In this document: one piece after another, positions 26,801-41,800 of the stretch
Position numbering within the stretch: the stretch's first letter is position 1
Layout: the number at the start of each line of letters is the position of its first letter
Source: Mactromeris polynyma
Lineage: Eukaryota > Mollusca > Bivalvia > Venerida > Mactridae
DNA: 64,000 nucleotides
NCBI GenBank assembly: GCA_032209605.1
Contig: JASFXZ010000010.1
Span: forward strand, 7,771,385 to 7,835,384
Direction of reading: 5' to 3'
Notes under the pieces: model-generated
The model's database searches: none
Told to the model about the DNA's origin: nothing
What the model saw: only the letters and a program-made list of their open reading frames with translations
Translations under genes and position numbers: made by a program

Positions 26801-29800
26801 CTTTGCGCTCAGATTAGCTAAAATCATGTCTACTGGGAAGCTGTCACTCAAAAGTTAGAATCAAAGCTCCTGAGGTGGCAATGAAGACTACATTTTTGCA
26901 TTCACTAAATATAGCTAAACTTGAAACTGCTTAAATATTAAACATTCCATTAAAGTAATAATAGACCGAAGACTATGCATAGGTGCACTAATCACATCAA
27001 GCATTACCAAGCAAACTTTTTCAATCATACCTGCTTAGCAACAGCTTTCGCAAGATCTTTAGATGTTTCTGTTTTCCCTGTACCAGCAGGACCTTCTGGT
27101 GCTCCGCCAAGATTCAACAACAGCGCTCCCATCAAGGTACGATAACATCTGTCAGTCAGAGGTGTAATCACAAGTCGACCTGAGTTCCCTAGATACTCGT
27201 ATCCGTAGGCGACAGTTGTAGTTATCATACGCACCATTACATCTGATTCTACTTTGTAGTATCTCAGTTGTGAGATCCATGAGAAATCCAAAGGACTCAA
27301 TGTACCCACCTCCTCTAACTTCTGTACCACATCACGAGCTGAAATAGAGGACATTAATAAAGTATTTACGACCTTCTGGATACATTGATTAATACTTACA
27401 TTCAGTATTGGCAGTAAGTCACCAATAATTTGCCCCAAAAATCTGAATGAGAACAGTGCATTATATCAACAATAGAAATAATGAATATAAATAACACATT
27501 GCTAAATATACCAAACATTATTATAGTGAATCAATGAACTTCTATGAGATTTTACATTTTGTTTTATCTTCAAAGGGTGAATGTGAAACAACTCCATCTG
27601 TATCTCTATTTATATGCAAAAAGACCAATTTCATCCCTTGACAAAAATAAGCAATTTGCTCACATATCCACACAATACATATACTCAGTAATGTCCATTT
27701 TAAACTTACCATGCACATCAATGACAATCAGTGCTCCAAGTGTGATTCTTGCCATCTTAGACAAAGATCCTCTCACCATGGTAACAATTTCATCAATATG
27801 TTTGTTACTTTTCTGCAGGTATGGTCCTAAAAAGTGACCTTTGATTGCCTGGAAAAAAAACAGATATGAGTATAAAACATTAACCTCTCCCCATTACTGT
27901 CAGCGGCCTCTGGTAATGTTGTGGAAAACGTATTTGAATCTATGTTATGAATTTACGGTTCCAAGACTTAGAAATATTGTTGCCGACACTTTGTTGCAAT
28001 TGACTTGATAGAATGAGGTTTTGTATCAATACTGTGATCGGAATTAATGGAAATTTATACAGGTACATGATTAAATAACTCCCAAGACCTGGTAATAATG
28101 ATAGGTGCCTTTCTACATGATTTCCAGTACGAGAGCACATTGCTGCTGCATCATTGCAGGTAGCAGGTAAAAAGTTACCAACAATATTGAATAATTGAAA
28201 AAAAATCACACAACTTACCTGTGTAACCTCTGAAGTCCAGTGTACCTGGGATGCTGCTAGAACAACTTGTCCAGGCCACTGAAGCACCCACTCTCCACGC
28301 GGTATCTTAGAATAAGCATCAACAGCCTTCAAGCAAACTTCCTTCAAACTTAATTTCATTACATCTTCAACCTGTTGGATAAATTTTAAGTAAAAGGTTA
28401 AGTAGATTTATTGATTTACTAACATTTTGTATGTATTGAGACCCACCCTTTCCTGTGACCTTGATGGTACAGACATATATATCAAAATCCACAGAATCAT
28501 TTTATAAGTTACAGATGAGACATCAAGTAGAACATCAAGATGGACAGAGTAATACTATATGTTGGGGGCATAATTATCATCAATTGCTTCTCAGCTAAAA
28601 ATGGATGAAGCTTACTATAAATATTGAAATAAATGTGCAAAGAAAGCTTGCAAAACATATTCATCTGTCCGGGATGTCAGGTAAGATAAATAGCATGACT
28701 TTTTTTCATACTGGTTAACAAATATCTTTGTCAAACTTGGTACAAAATAAACAATGTGTTACCCACCTGTAGGAGCCATCTTTCTACAAGACCTTTAGCA
28801 TCCGCAGGAATAATTTTAGTTGAGAATGGAACGATTTCTTGTTCTGCCGACTCCATACCAGTTATAACTTTATCCACATCGAAACTGAGTTGTGAGATGC
28901 CTTCAAAACATTTCTTGAGATGTGGCTGGACACGTAAGGGATCTTTGGTTTCTGATAAAATTTCTAGCAACTCATCATTAGACAGGAAGAAAAATCTGTA
29001 ATATCGTAAGAATGAACAAATGTTCTTGAAATTTGTACAGAACTTTTAAATTCTATTAAGTCTAAAAAGAGAACTTCTGGTAATATGTTTGAAGCAAGTG
29101 TTGAAATTCAAGACAAAAATGAAACTTATTATTTTACATCAATTGTGAAACAAGTTATTACAACAAATACAAATCACACTGGATGACTGATTTCTGACAT
29201 ACTAGCCAGTTCCCATGCCTAAGTCAACCTCACTCAAGAAAGGATTCAAACTCATGACTATCTGACAAAGAGTCACCTGCTCTTCCCTCAATCACTATGC
29301 ATTACTGATATATTCAGCTCCCACATGAATGTCAAATTAACCAATGGAGCTATAAGGACTTGAAGTCACTTAACTTAGAGTTTGGATAGTTATGCAATCT
29401 TAGAAGTATCAGCAGTACGTACCTTGGGAAGAATAATCGCTTCTTTTCTAGGTAGTTGTTCAAACCTCGTTGGATATCATCCAACATAGACTGAAAACAT
29501 AAATTTAATCACAATATTAGCTGTTAGGACATACATGATATTCTAGATGTTATAGAATTTAATTAAAACAATTTTACATGAAATGACACATTGTAAAAAT
29601 GTTGACAAAGGAAATTGGAGGAAGTTTAGAATTTATTTCAAATCAACTTCACTATATCTAGATTTATTGTAAGAATATTGACAAACAAACCAAGAAGAAG
29701 TTAATAATTCAACACTGCCACTATACACATAGTCAGTTTATCATCTACCGTCAGACCTCGTTTATTCGACAACCTTCTAACCAAATACTTGGAACAATTT

Positions 29801-32800
29801 GAAATAAATATCAAGTCCCAATGTATCTTCTTATGAATGTCGAATTAAAATGGGCTATTGGAAACCACTTATTATTTGAAATTTCGAACCCAATAAAATT
29901 TGAATGAATGAGACCTGACTCTTATTTTCTTGGGGTACAAGAGAAAGGTTAGGATAGATACAGGTACATTTGGGCGTTGGTTGTTTGGTACTGTGGTTGG
30001 TCTACACTGTAAACAGTACATAATAAAATAGAACAACAAGTTAAATCTAAAACACTAATCAAAATATGTACCTCTGAATGTTTCAGTTTCTCTAGCATGT
30101 TTTCTTGAGAAACCACAACTAATGCTTCTGTGTTCTTCACTGCATTCAACATTATAGTTCTCCTGTCAACAGAAACATCATAAATATACGATTCACAACA
30201 GTTCTAAAGAGTCTGTCATATTGTTAATCTTATGTAGGTTATTTACTTTGGCATAAATAACAGAAAAAAAACAGACACAATTTTCTCCACACATTTAAGT
30301 CAGAAATAAGTATATATATAGGAAGTAATATTTCACAAGAATTAAGATATTTCAAGTAAAACATGTCAACTTAAAGCAAGACTTCCAGTCTTCAGGCAAT
30401 CTATATAACACACCCTGGTGGGTGAGGCATATTTCCCCCAAGAAAATCTGACAAGATAATACACCCATTGCCATTTGCCCTGTATCTCTGATTTATGTCA
30501 GCAAGTTGTCAAATGCTTGTGGAATAACTGATTACTAATGATTAGTAACCCAGGAACACTGGTTAGGTCAATAGGGGACCAGACATTACTGAAATACTGT
30601 TGGAAAATGGCGTACAACTCCAACACAACAACAAACTACAAAATATGGAATCAAACCCTTAAAAATATCAGAGAAGTCCATGTAAGGAACTGGACCACAG
30701 CATGTCATTGTGAGGCAAATGTGTCAAGTTGTACCAAAAATCAATTAATCATGTTTTATCTTCATCAATACTGACCAGTGTTGATCCACCTCAACAAACA
30801 TTTGGCCTTCAACAGGAATTTGACTTCTAATATCTTCGGAACCAAAAATGGGTTCTAGATACAACCAAGCTGCTTGCACCTTTAACCATGAGTCCAAAGT
30901 ATCCTTCATTCTATGCTGTGAAAGAAAAGAAACAAATGATCTAACACTTTTAGAGGATAGTTCACAGCAATATTTCAGGATTGCACATTACTACAAATCA
31001 AAGTGAAAGTTAACATACTCCATAGCATTGTCAAACACATTTTATTTATTATGCCAACATTGTTTAATCAAAAGAAACAAATATGTAAGTGTTACAGGAG
31101 TCCAGCCTATGCCTACCAAAGTTTTAGACCGAGCACTCAAGACCTAGTCCAGTCCATTTTTCATTATTAAGGTTGGTTAGGTGGAAAAAGTGTGGAAATA
31201 ATGGTCACGCAATTAATTGGGGGAATCACAAGCTGTAAAAGTTCTAATTAATATGTTTAAGTAAAGCGTAGCTGCAGTTGACCAAGAGTAAGATAAGTGT
31301 CTGGCTCATTGAATCTTCGTCATAAAGGAGTGTTATTAATATCATCATCAAATTCACTGTAATCTTTATTGTTCTATGATGATTATTATTACTAGAAAAC
31401 AAGCTTTGTTCTAAATAAAAGCAAATTGCATCTTATTACCAGAAACAAATCCCATTCATTGATTTCGTCTTCAAATGGTCCAATAAACGGTGATCCTTTC
31501 ATGGTCATAGTTTTCACAATGTGGTCATCTAACAATACCTGAATATATATGTATAACTGTTAATATATCAATCCAAGGGAACTCCTGTTAGTCCCACTTC
31601 GTATCCTTATCATATTGTAATACAGACACTCCAATATGATAAATATTTGGACGGATACTATAAGGAGTTCTGCCCAAACTACACAAGACGTGTGTAGCAA
31701 AGATTTCTAAAACCAAAATGTACCAAAAAACAAAAATTACCACAACCAAAAAGAAGTCCTGCATTGACTCTTTGCACCTTAGGCTATATAAATTTATATA
31801 TAGAAACATTTGCTTTTTTGAAACAAGTCATCAACCATTTTACGTATTCAGTCATGAAAGACTTGTAGAAGACATCAAATGAGCCTAATACCATGTTACA
31901 TTTTCAAGCTTAAAGCATTTCCAAATATACATCTACCAAGACTTTCCTCATTTTGTTAAAGTAAAAACATTTTTTTATAAATATCATATAAGGATTGAAC
32001 ATTGAATACTTTACCTGTACATCATCTGGAGCGGATAAAATACTCAATCCAGTATCCTTGTACTCCACAAATGCAAAGTTCATATTCTTCCAATCCTGCT
32101 TCATCTTCTTGAGAGCCTACACAGAAAAAAATATTGGTCCATTATTAATGACCATCAAGAAACCAATACATACATGTTCACCATATGTGTGTTCATATGT
32201 AAAACTGTGTCAACTTACAATCAAATTTTGTGTTATACACAGCCATTTACAGCACGACAGATCATCTTCAACAATGCATGTAAGCAAAATTTAATGACAT
32301 ACTAAAAGAGACAATTCAAACTCCAGGAGGCATTTTCTATCTTGCTTTCCAATTAGTTCTTAATTGGGTACTGACTTCTTTGCAAAAAATATGGTCATAA
32401 AAACAAGCAGCAAAGTGACTCTCAAAGACTGATAACAACATGTATAATTTAATAGTTCCAAACAAATTATCCATTACGTACATTTTCTAGAGCAAACTCC
32501 TTGCTGGCTTGAGAGCTGATAGACTGTAGTTTATCCAAGTATTTCTCTAGTCCAAGCTGTAGGACTTCATTCAGTGGAGTCTCCTCAGTAGGAGCCATGT
32601 TGAAACTGGAAACAAACATGCCAAGATAATTTTCTATCTCAAATCAAAATATAAGAGAAGTGCAAGTGCAATGATACATATACTGTATTCAAATTGAGTT
32701 AAGTTTTTAAACTGTCCTACACTTACGGATAATATGTTAATCTATAGGTAATGCTATTGTAGTAATTTGTTCATTTTCTGAATATTAATATGTGTATCTA

Positions 32801-35800
32801 TGTAATTGTGTTATGTCATGAAGAATTATGTATGTTTTGTATATACATATACATGTTATTTAACAATGAACATGGTGTACAAATTAATGAAGATTCTGGT
32901 CTGTTCTATAAGCAAACAATGCTTAAAATGGTGGATGTGTATGGAAAAGCAGTAAGTATAGAATAGTGACTAAATTTAAATCACAGTTGCTGAGTGCTTC
33001 AAGATAGAACTCACCCCACTTTTTCAGACATCATGTCCCAATGCCGTTCTTTGATGCCTGGATTACAGAGTGAATTGATTAATGGAAGATTGATCTGGAA
33101 TTTCTGTAGTTTACTTTTGATAGTTGCCGCAGCCCTCATTGGACCACGGTGATCCTGCTGCATAAAATTCTTCATCAGTTTGTACACTGTCTTCCATAAC
33201 GCTTGAACCTGGAAATACAAACAAATTAATGACTACTGGCCAGGAACCAGAAGGCTGTAAACAACTCTTGCCTAGTAATTGAAAACTTGCAGAACTTACC
33301 TGTGCTAAAATTTTCTGAATTTATAGCAAAGCTGTTTTTTCCCTTGAAAACAGAATAAGGGCACTTTCTAGTAAGTATCACTGCATCTACACCAAAATAC
33401 TTTACTTCATACAGTTGAACGGCACACATAAATAAACTTAATAGTCTGCAAAAAATACTAAATGTGATAGGGTCTTGTATATGTTTTAATACCGCTCTAG
33501 AAAAGCCTACATGAATTATTTCATATTGTTAATTATTTTACAGTATATAGCTGTTAAGAAATATAACCTTATTCTCTTGACCTCTATATCTATTTTCGGC
33601 TTTCTATGCCTAAATATTATGATTATGCATGTGGTAAACTATAAACAATGAAAAGGACCGATAATGCACAATTTGTATTCGGACATGATATATTTGCATA
33701 ATAGCCATGTAATATATGCATGCATGAAGGTCAGGATCAGATTATTTTTTACAACCTATACAAGCTAACAAAGGATATCATGTAGGACATGATATCAACC
33801 TGCAAATTGTTTGATGAATGCAATATCACTAACCTCTTCTTCTACAATTTCAGCATTAACATTGAGCAATGGTCCATTCATCCATTTATCATATTGTTGA
33901 TGGAAATTGACAGCTGTGGACCATAATTTATCAAATGGTTCCTTCTGTATGACAAATTCCTGTATCTGAGGGTAAGGTGTCAGATGTTCTATGCCTAACA
34001 TCTCCTCTTCACGATTTATTAGCACTTTCTGTAAAAATATTGTTGGATATGGTTCATTAGACATTAGTAAAAACATCCAGCAACTTGACTTTCAAGAAAT
34101 GCAACCAAACCTGATTTAAAAAGACAGGAAACAAATACCATTCATACCAGGTCAGTTAACAGACATTATGCACAGGGTATTAAACAAAAAAGCCAATTGA
34201 ATGTCCACCAACAATGGCAAATGTAGATATGTATTGTATGCATGCATATTTATACAAACTTTTGGAATATTGCATCTGACAGAATAGCTTTTATAAAATA
34301 GAGGATTTCTTTAAGCTTGTTAGTGATGAAAGATTATTGTCATTTGAATAATTCTCGCAATCTGCTTCCTGGAAAAACTAGTACCGGTGTTCGATTACTG
34401 GTGCAATATGTGGTGTGGTCATGACCTTTGCACTTTGCAAGGTTCAAACCCACAATGTCAGTCTTAAACAGCCAACGTTTCTCATCCATTACACTACTCA
34501 TACTCTCAGCTTTTAGATAAGCATGCAAAAATTCATATACCTCTGCATGGAAGAAGTCTATTTTACTCTGTATTTCCCCAAGATCTGCCATGTAAGCTTC
34601 AGCTTCTGACATTCTGTCTTTTCCAGAGAAATCTTTCAGTTGCTTAGCAACAGCATCTAATTGAACATTGAAACGTTTCTGCCAATCCATAAGTTTTGTA
34701 GTATAGTAGTCATGTTCCTTCTGTAGCTTCAACTCCCTGTGAGATAAATTGTATTTATAAAAAAAATTATCATTGATACAATAACATCATGAAATACTAT
34801 CTAACACATTATATAGTCCTATACTCAAAATCATTCTAAAACTGATTATTGTGAAGAAATTGAAGTAATTGAAGAAAAATTACAATAAAGAAACATCTAT
34901 ACCTCATTACGGTACGCATTTATATTATAATCACATCACAGAATTGTATACATAGATTTAAGGACTGTTCTGTAAGAGTGGAATGTAACTCACGTGCTGG
35001 TTATCATGGGTAAGATACGTTCAGCCCAGGAGAATGTGTTATTGTTCAGAAGGATATCATCCTTCGGTAAGTAAGCATATTGCATCAAAAACATCATATT
35101 TCCTGCCGCTACTTCTTGCTTCTCCTATATAAATATACAATATATTCACATTCATTTGTAAATAAAAGTGACAATTATCGAGTGCACGAAGGGGGCTTCA
35201 ATGACACATGGACACCCTAAAAATGTCTACTAAGTAGTCCCAATAGGCTCTAGAAGGTTCGCATATGTTTAAGGCATATTACAGTCTAAGCACATCCTGT
35301 TTGTTGAAACATTCAGGTAAAACATGCAATTTCACCTTTGCATATCAGCACTTATTTTGAAAAAATGGAATTAAGCTTTTAAACATCTATGTATCACTTG
35401 ATTCTCCATCAAGTATAGAAAATGGTTGCTGACAGTTCTTAAAATACCAAATTAGCCAGATCAATTGCTGATAATTTTGCTTAAAAGACATCACAAAAAA
35501 TCCTATTCTCCTCAGAATTGGATCTTTTAAGAAGCCTGCAATGCTTCAACAACAGGCAAGTTTTTAAATTAGAATCTAACATATAAATGACTACAAACCT
35601 TGAGCTGTAGCAGTTCACCAGCTCGGAGACTTTCCACATATTTCATCTGTGCTACAAGTTGATCTGTCTTCTCTGATTGCTTGGTAATGTTCTTCACAAT
35701 ACCATCATACTGTTTACAAATATTGCGGTTAAATTTCTCGCTTGTTGCCATGATAGTATCTACCATTCTTTTCACTAGATGTCGAGATCTGTCAACCATC

Positions 35801-38800
35801 CACTGTAATAGGAGAGTATTTTAAATTTGCTATAGACATGCATGGCTAATGGACTTACATACAAACTTTGGCCTTCTCTATAAAACACCTGAGTAGTATG
35901 TGATATACTCCTAGGTAACTAACAAGCACTCACCCCCAAATTCAGGGAATGCAAAGTATCTGGTTCAACCTTGCTCAAGGCCAAATTCTAACTCATGACC
36001 TTTGGCTACAGGTGTGCACAAGATATAACAATGAACAATGACTGAAAAGGTGTAAAACAATTACCTGGTTAAGGTATGAACAGTCCAGCAAGAAGAAATA
36101 CATTGGTATAAATACTGGAAAAGATGCAATATCATTCTCCATTTTCTTCAACTTTTCAATTTCCCTTGTATATTCTCGAAGAGATCTATCTCGACTCAAG
36201 AATTTGTCAATCTGTTTGTCAGCATCAGTAGACAGTAAATGCTTGTAGGGTTCATATATGGACCGATACCTAAAACAAAAAAATGTAAGTAGAACATCTG
36301 TTAGTGAAAATCTTCATATTTTTAATGTAGTACATACAAAAGTTAGAAAAAAAAAGAAATAGCTTCTAATGTCATAGAAATATTGCATGTTGAAAATTTT
36401 TCACACTGAATACTGAGTATGTCAATGCAAGCTTAAAATGATTATACAGCAACAATGTAGACAAATAATTCTTAAAGGTAACACAAATGATAATATATTC
36501 TGTTTCAAAGAGATCAAACAAATGTCTTGCATAGTTTTGTAAAATATGTGCCATTAATATCCCAACTTGTTATAACATTGTATGTAAAGCAATTTTATAC
36601 ACAAAATATTGATACATCCTCTATATATTTGACTTGATATATTGACACAGATTTAACCCTCAATGACACCCCTTATAACATATATCCACAGAAAACTCTC
36701 AGACAAACAGATACCTGATAGGTCCATGACTATTTGCGAATACAACTGCTTTAATCCTATCTTTGGCATCTAGCACAAGCTCTTCCTCTAATTGCACAGT
36801 CTTTATACAAGTTACATCAAGATCTTCAACTGCCTCGAAAAGAAGGTGCTCAATTCTTGGCAGTTCTACAACACTGATCACCATATAGTCAACAATTGCA
36901 TAGAAAAAGTCACAGACTTCATTGAATGTTGGTTTAAACTTGGCTTCAACATTTTCCATGTCTTCTGACTGAAATACAAAGGGCAGATATTTCAGTAATT
37001 CTGCAAAAAAATAAATCTCAGAAAACAAGCATCGTTCATTTGCTTGATTTAGACAATCTGTAGACGATTGTTAAATGAACAGAATGAGTGCACAGTTTGT
37101 AAACATCTGTACATCCAGTAGGAGCAGGTAATGTTTATGCTTGTTGTGTCAGCCAATAGGAACTCATCTTTCACAGCAGGCTTTATGTCTGTTTCCTTAG
37201 AGGACAAATGAGAAACATTAGTCTTAAATTTTAATTGCAAAACAATGGCAAAACAAACAGCAAATGAATAAATATCCAATTTCATGTTCTTATGATAAAA
37301 ATGTCAAACAATAGAAGATTTCATTGAGATAATGCTAATAAAACTATGAAAAACTCAAATCTTACGAAGAAAATTGTAACAGGATGAATCTTCTCCGGCA
37401 ATGCAAGTCCTTTGAATATACTGTAATCTCCATCATACTTGTTTCCTTCATAATATTCTTCAACCAGATCCACAAGGTCGTCAATAGAGTGTGATACAGT
37501 GTATCGTACTAGGTTACACATTAATGTGGCCACACTATTAAAGAAATGATCCATCTTCTCTAAGCGTATAGGCTACAAAACAGAAGACAGTGGACAGTCT
37601 GACATAATTTAATAAGCAGGTTTCAACTTGCAAACCTGATGAACAAAAGATTCTTTGCAGGAGGTTTATGATGATTTTCAACATTATTTCAGTTATGCAT
37701 GGTGGTAAGTGTCCATCAGTTACCAACCAGTACTAACCTGTTGTTCTGCAGGTAACTAACCCCATATGAATCAGAGGTGGAGGGCAAATGACTATGAATG
37801 TATTATCTTCAGTGAAACTAGTTGCAGAGAATTTAATAATGCCTCATCTGGGTTCAAACCTACAACATCTATATTTGCAGTTGAGTGCTTAATCAACTGA
37901 GCTAATGGGACAGACTCTTTACATTTAAATGCTAATTTTGCTAGCTGGTAAAAACTATCAATTATGAAGGCATGGAAAACACATCAGTCAAAGAAGACAA
38001 CCAGACAATTTTATATCAGTGAGCTCCAGAGACATGATTGACTTACATCATCTTCCTGTGGCATCCATTTTTCTACCTCTTCTCTCTTCATATCAACTAT
38101 TGCACAACATTCCGGTAACCAGTCATATCTCAGTTTCTCCACTCCGGCCTTGGTGGATTTCTGAACATGCTTGAGAAATTCTTCCATTGTTATTGGCATT
38201 ATTTCTCTGAGACCAGGAATATCTATCAATCTAAATGATCCATACCTGAAATAGACGTTAACATTTATTAAGCATTTATTAACATATATACAATGTACAA
38301 GCATAACAAATTTTGTCTATCAACAGAAACAAAATAGACCAATTAACTTGCTACATATAAACTGAAAACAGTAAGTTCAGGGCCAGTATTACAGAAGCAT
38401 CTTAAGTGAATCTTAAATATCTTCGCTTAAGTTCAAAACTTTAAATAGATGTAATTCCAAAACCACATTCAGAATGTTAGGCTTTTTAATGGTAATGACA
38501 ACAACATAATAATACTATTCATTTATCATTCTTGATTTGACCATATAATAGCCTGTATGTTATATAAACCAATTTAGGAAAATGAATTTATGGACAAGGA
38601 TAAGATTTCACTTAATATATGTTTCTGTAATATTGCCCCAGGACTTTTCAGCAAAATCCTTTATAATCCTTTGGCAACAAAGCCAATTGACTATGAGACA
38701 AGGGAGTAGGATTGTAAAATTCTGTCCATTCAAGTCTACTTTATAAAAGTCAGGACAAATATATTCATTGTTATCATCTTTAAGTCATCATGCTGAATGA

Positions 38801-41800
38801 GAACAAGATATAATGAGTTTGGGACATTACAAAGCTCAGCAGGAACTTGATCATAAATCACCTGTCTACCTGTGCAGTTATAATTACAAGAAAAGGAAAA
38901 TGTATAGATTTACATGTTAAATACTAGTTTAATTTTTTTGTGTTATCCATAGTGTACTCACTTTGTATGGAAATGGTGAAGAATACTGTACATCACTGGA
39001 TGAGTTATATATAAGTCTTCCTCCATAAATTCTTTCACTTTGTCCACTCTTTCATGCCATGGATAACCTAATCTTCCAGCAGAGTTAGATGGCTGAAATA
39101 TTACAAATACCCCTTTCGAAAAAATGTTGAATTAATGTTTGCTATTGTCATTTCTTTAAAACTATAGCTTCAAATAAACTGCATTTGTCTTGTGTCTCGT
39201 ATAAAAATATCGTTAAGAAATTAGACCTATGTGAAATTCCTACAAAATCTTCCAACAAAACAATAAAAGTCTTTGTACTAATGATTGAGTCCATCTCAAA
39301 TCAATGCTGCATCATGACAATGCCAAGCATTCCAAAGAATACTTATGCATGTAGTATTAATGTCACCTTATCAGGTATAGGTACTCCAAGTCTATTCTGT
39401 TCCTTTTCATCCAGTAATACATAGTCCATAACTGCTTTCTTGATCGCAAATCTTCGATCATCTTCCATTTCCTGAAGTTAATTGAATTTCAATTAAAAGT
39501 AAATCAAATAAAAAAATTGTAGATGTTTGAACCGAAAGGTTCTACATTTGAGCTTACAGGTTGCTGTATCAAGAATCCCAAGTTAACAATGATATTGTGC
39601 CACATACAAAATTTAGCTCGTTCATGAAGCAAAATACATGGATTCCAGATAACAAGGTTCTCATAGTAGTCTTTCGTAATTATTGAAAATCTCAATTCAC
39701 AGGGTCATAACTAAAATTGAAGCCAATTAGGACTACACCCCTTAATGGTGAGGGTCGCAAGATGATATTTGTACCTAAAAGAAGTGATTCCATATGACTA
39801 AACACAGTGGTTTTTCTTTTTAGAATTTATTGTGGGCGCCTCTGAGTTTGAAAACAGGTTCATGCACAGAAAATTAGGGGGGGAAGGGGGAATAATTTAT
39901 ATGACTAAGTATTAATTTCTGTTTTAAAACCTTGCATTCATCAACTTCAGTGATCAATGCAAACCAATCATATATATGACCGATCCTTATTGTGACTTAT
40001 TACATAATGCATGCAAATGTTTTTTAGTTTACAGATTATATCCTTTTACAGATCAATTGTGAATAGTTGCCAAGCACATGAAACTTTCTGAAACTTTAAT
40101 GCACACAACTTTAGAGTTTGAATAAAACCCAATGAAAGAAGCATAATGTTGAGTGTAGAAACAAACCCTGAGGAAATGCCTAGAAGCTTGCGGTAAAGAT
40201 AATCGCAGTTGGTTTGGCACAAATCTGTAGATGCCTTGCAGAGTTTCTTCTTCCACTGTAGAAATCATGAAAGGTTCAATAGCTTTATCTACCAAACTGT
40301 AATACCTGTAATTGAATAATAGAAATATATTGAATCAATAGCAAACAGTATTATGCATAAGAATCATATTTACAACAGTCATATAAAAGTGAAGTGGGGG
40401 AAATTACCAAGCATCATTCATATCGAATTCAGCGCGTTATTTTTAACATAATCAGTTCTAATATATATCTATATATCTAACAAATCTTTCCAACATAAAT
40501 TTTATAAACTGATCAGTATTTAAACTGAACAATATTTATTGCGTTTTGAAAGATTTAGCTCTCACCAAATTATCTGCAGCAGACGTATCATCGTAATATG
40601 TTTATTGTGTCGCGAAAACATATTTAATTTGCTATATATACACAGATAATGGGTAGCAGAACGTTTTTTTCGTCCAAAATAGCACAGAATTATGTAATAT
40701 ATTGTTTTCATACCTTGTTGTATAGTCTTAATTCATACTGAATATTTTGTGAGATTTAGAAACAAATAAGGTGGTTCATTTTCAGAACAAATGGCGTTTT
40801 TAACAAAGGGGAAGTAACTTTGACAATCTCATGCATTAGTATTCGATCCATGCACTGAATATCTGATTTCATTAGGGACCGTATATGTAATCGTGTTCCA
40901 GATTTCATGTTTACTGATCAAACATGATTTTTAAAATAAACGTCTCATTCCAATATTCTATTGGACCATTTGAAATATTGATTACACTGTATTTCTAATC
41001 TGTTTTTATCATTTTAAGCAGATCTAGATTTATAAATGAAGGACAATTAATGGTGCATCGTCATAGAACTTAGCAATTCTACCTTATTCTATCCTGAATG
41101 TATAAAAAAACAATTGCTGAATTTCAGATCTACTTGGCTAACATCCCTGAGACTGAAACGACTGACAAGACGTTCTATAGTCACAGTAACACGACATGAC
41201 CCCTTACGACTTTGGAGAGGCGTAGCATGGTCATAGTTAAAATTATTTTCATTTAGAACAGCAGATTGTCCTGTGCACCTGTACAGAGAGAGAGAATGAT
41301 TAAGTATCTACAGGGAACACCACATACATAAGACCACGCAGACCTCCAGAAAAAAACAATCCATAAACATAAAGCACTTGAGGAGGTTAAAGGGTACATA
41401 CGTTAAGGAACAGAATGCACAAAGAATGGCCCTGGCAGAGCATAGAAAATAACAGAGTACAATTTGGTATGAACTAGGATGACGCCCTCTTGATGCATGT
41501 AAATCTACATAGGATTTTCGTGTTCTCAAAACATGTAATTGCACAAGCACTGGTCAGTAAAGCTTCACTAAGGCCATTAACAGGAGGTTATGTGTGCTAC
41601 ACAAGGAGTAGTTTGACCAAGTTTTACAGTGTCTGTCCCTTTGATTTAATTGACCATAAAATGTCTCACCTGGCTTTTCCCTTTTAGTATAGAGAGCTAC
41701 CTACCTATCCAAATCATCCTCTACTGGTGTACTTGGACGTGACAAACCATGGGTAGATGTATAAAATGGTGGAAACTCAACTTTTAGCACCTCTTTTGTT

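Noticed and set aside
37150..37260. Possible extra dynein exon between exons 10 and 11
   Set aside because: The open stretch (LQLKFK...) has no matching donor, and exons 10 and 11 join directly in phase with a sensible F.PTF motif.
37842..37917. Functional tRNA gene on the minus strand
   Set aside because: A and B boxes are present but stems do not form a proper cloverleaf; SINE relic preferred.
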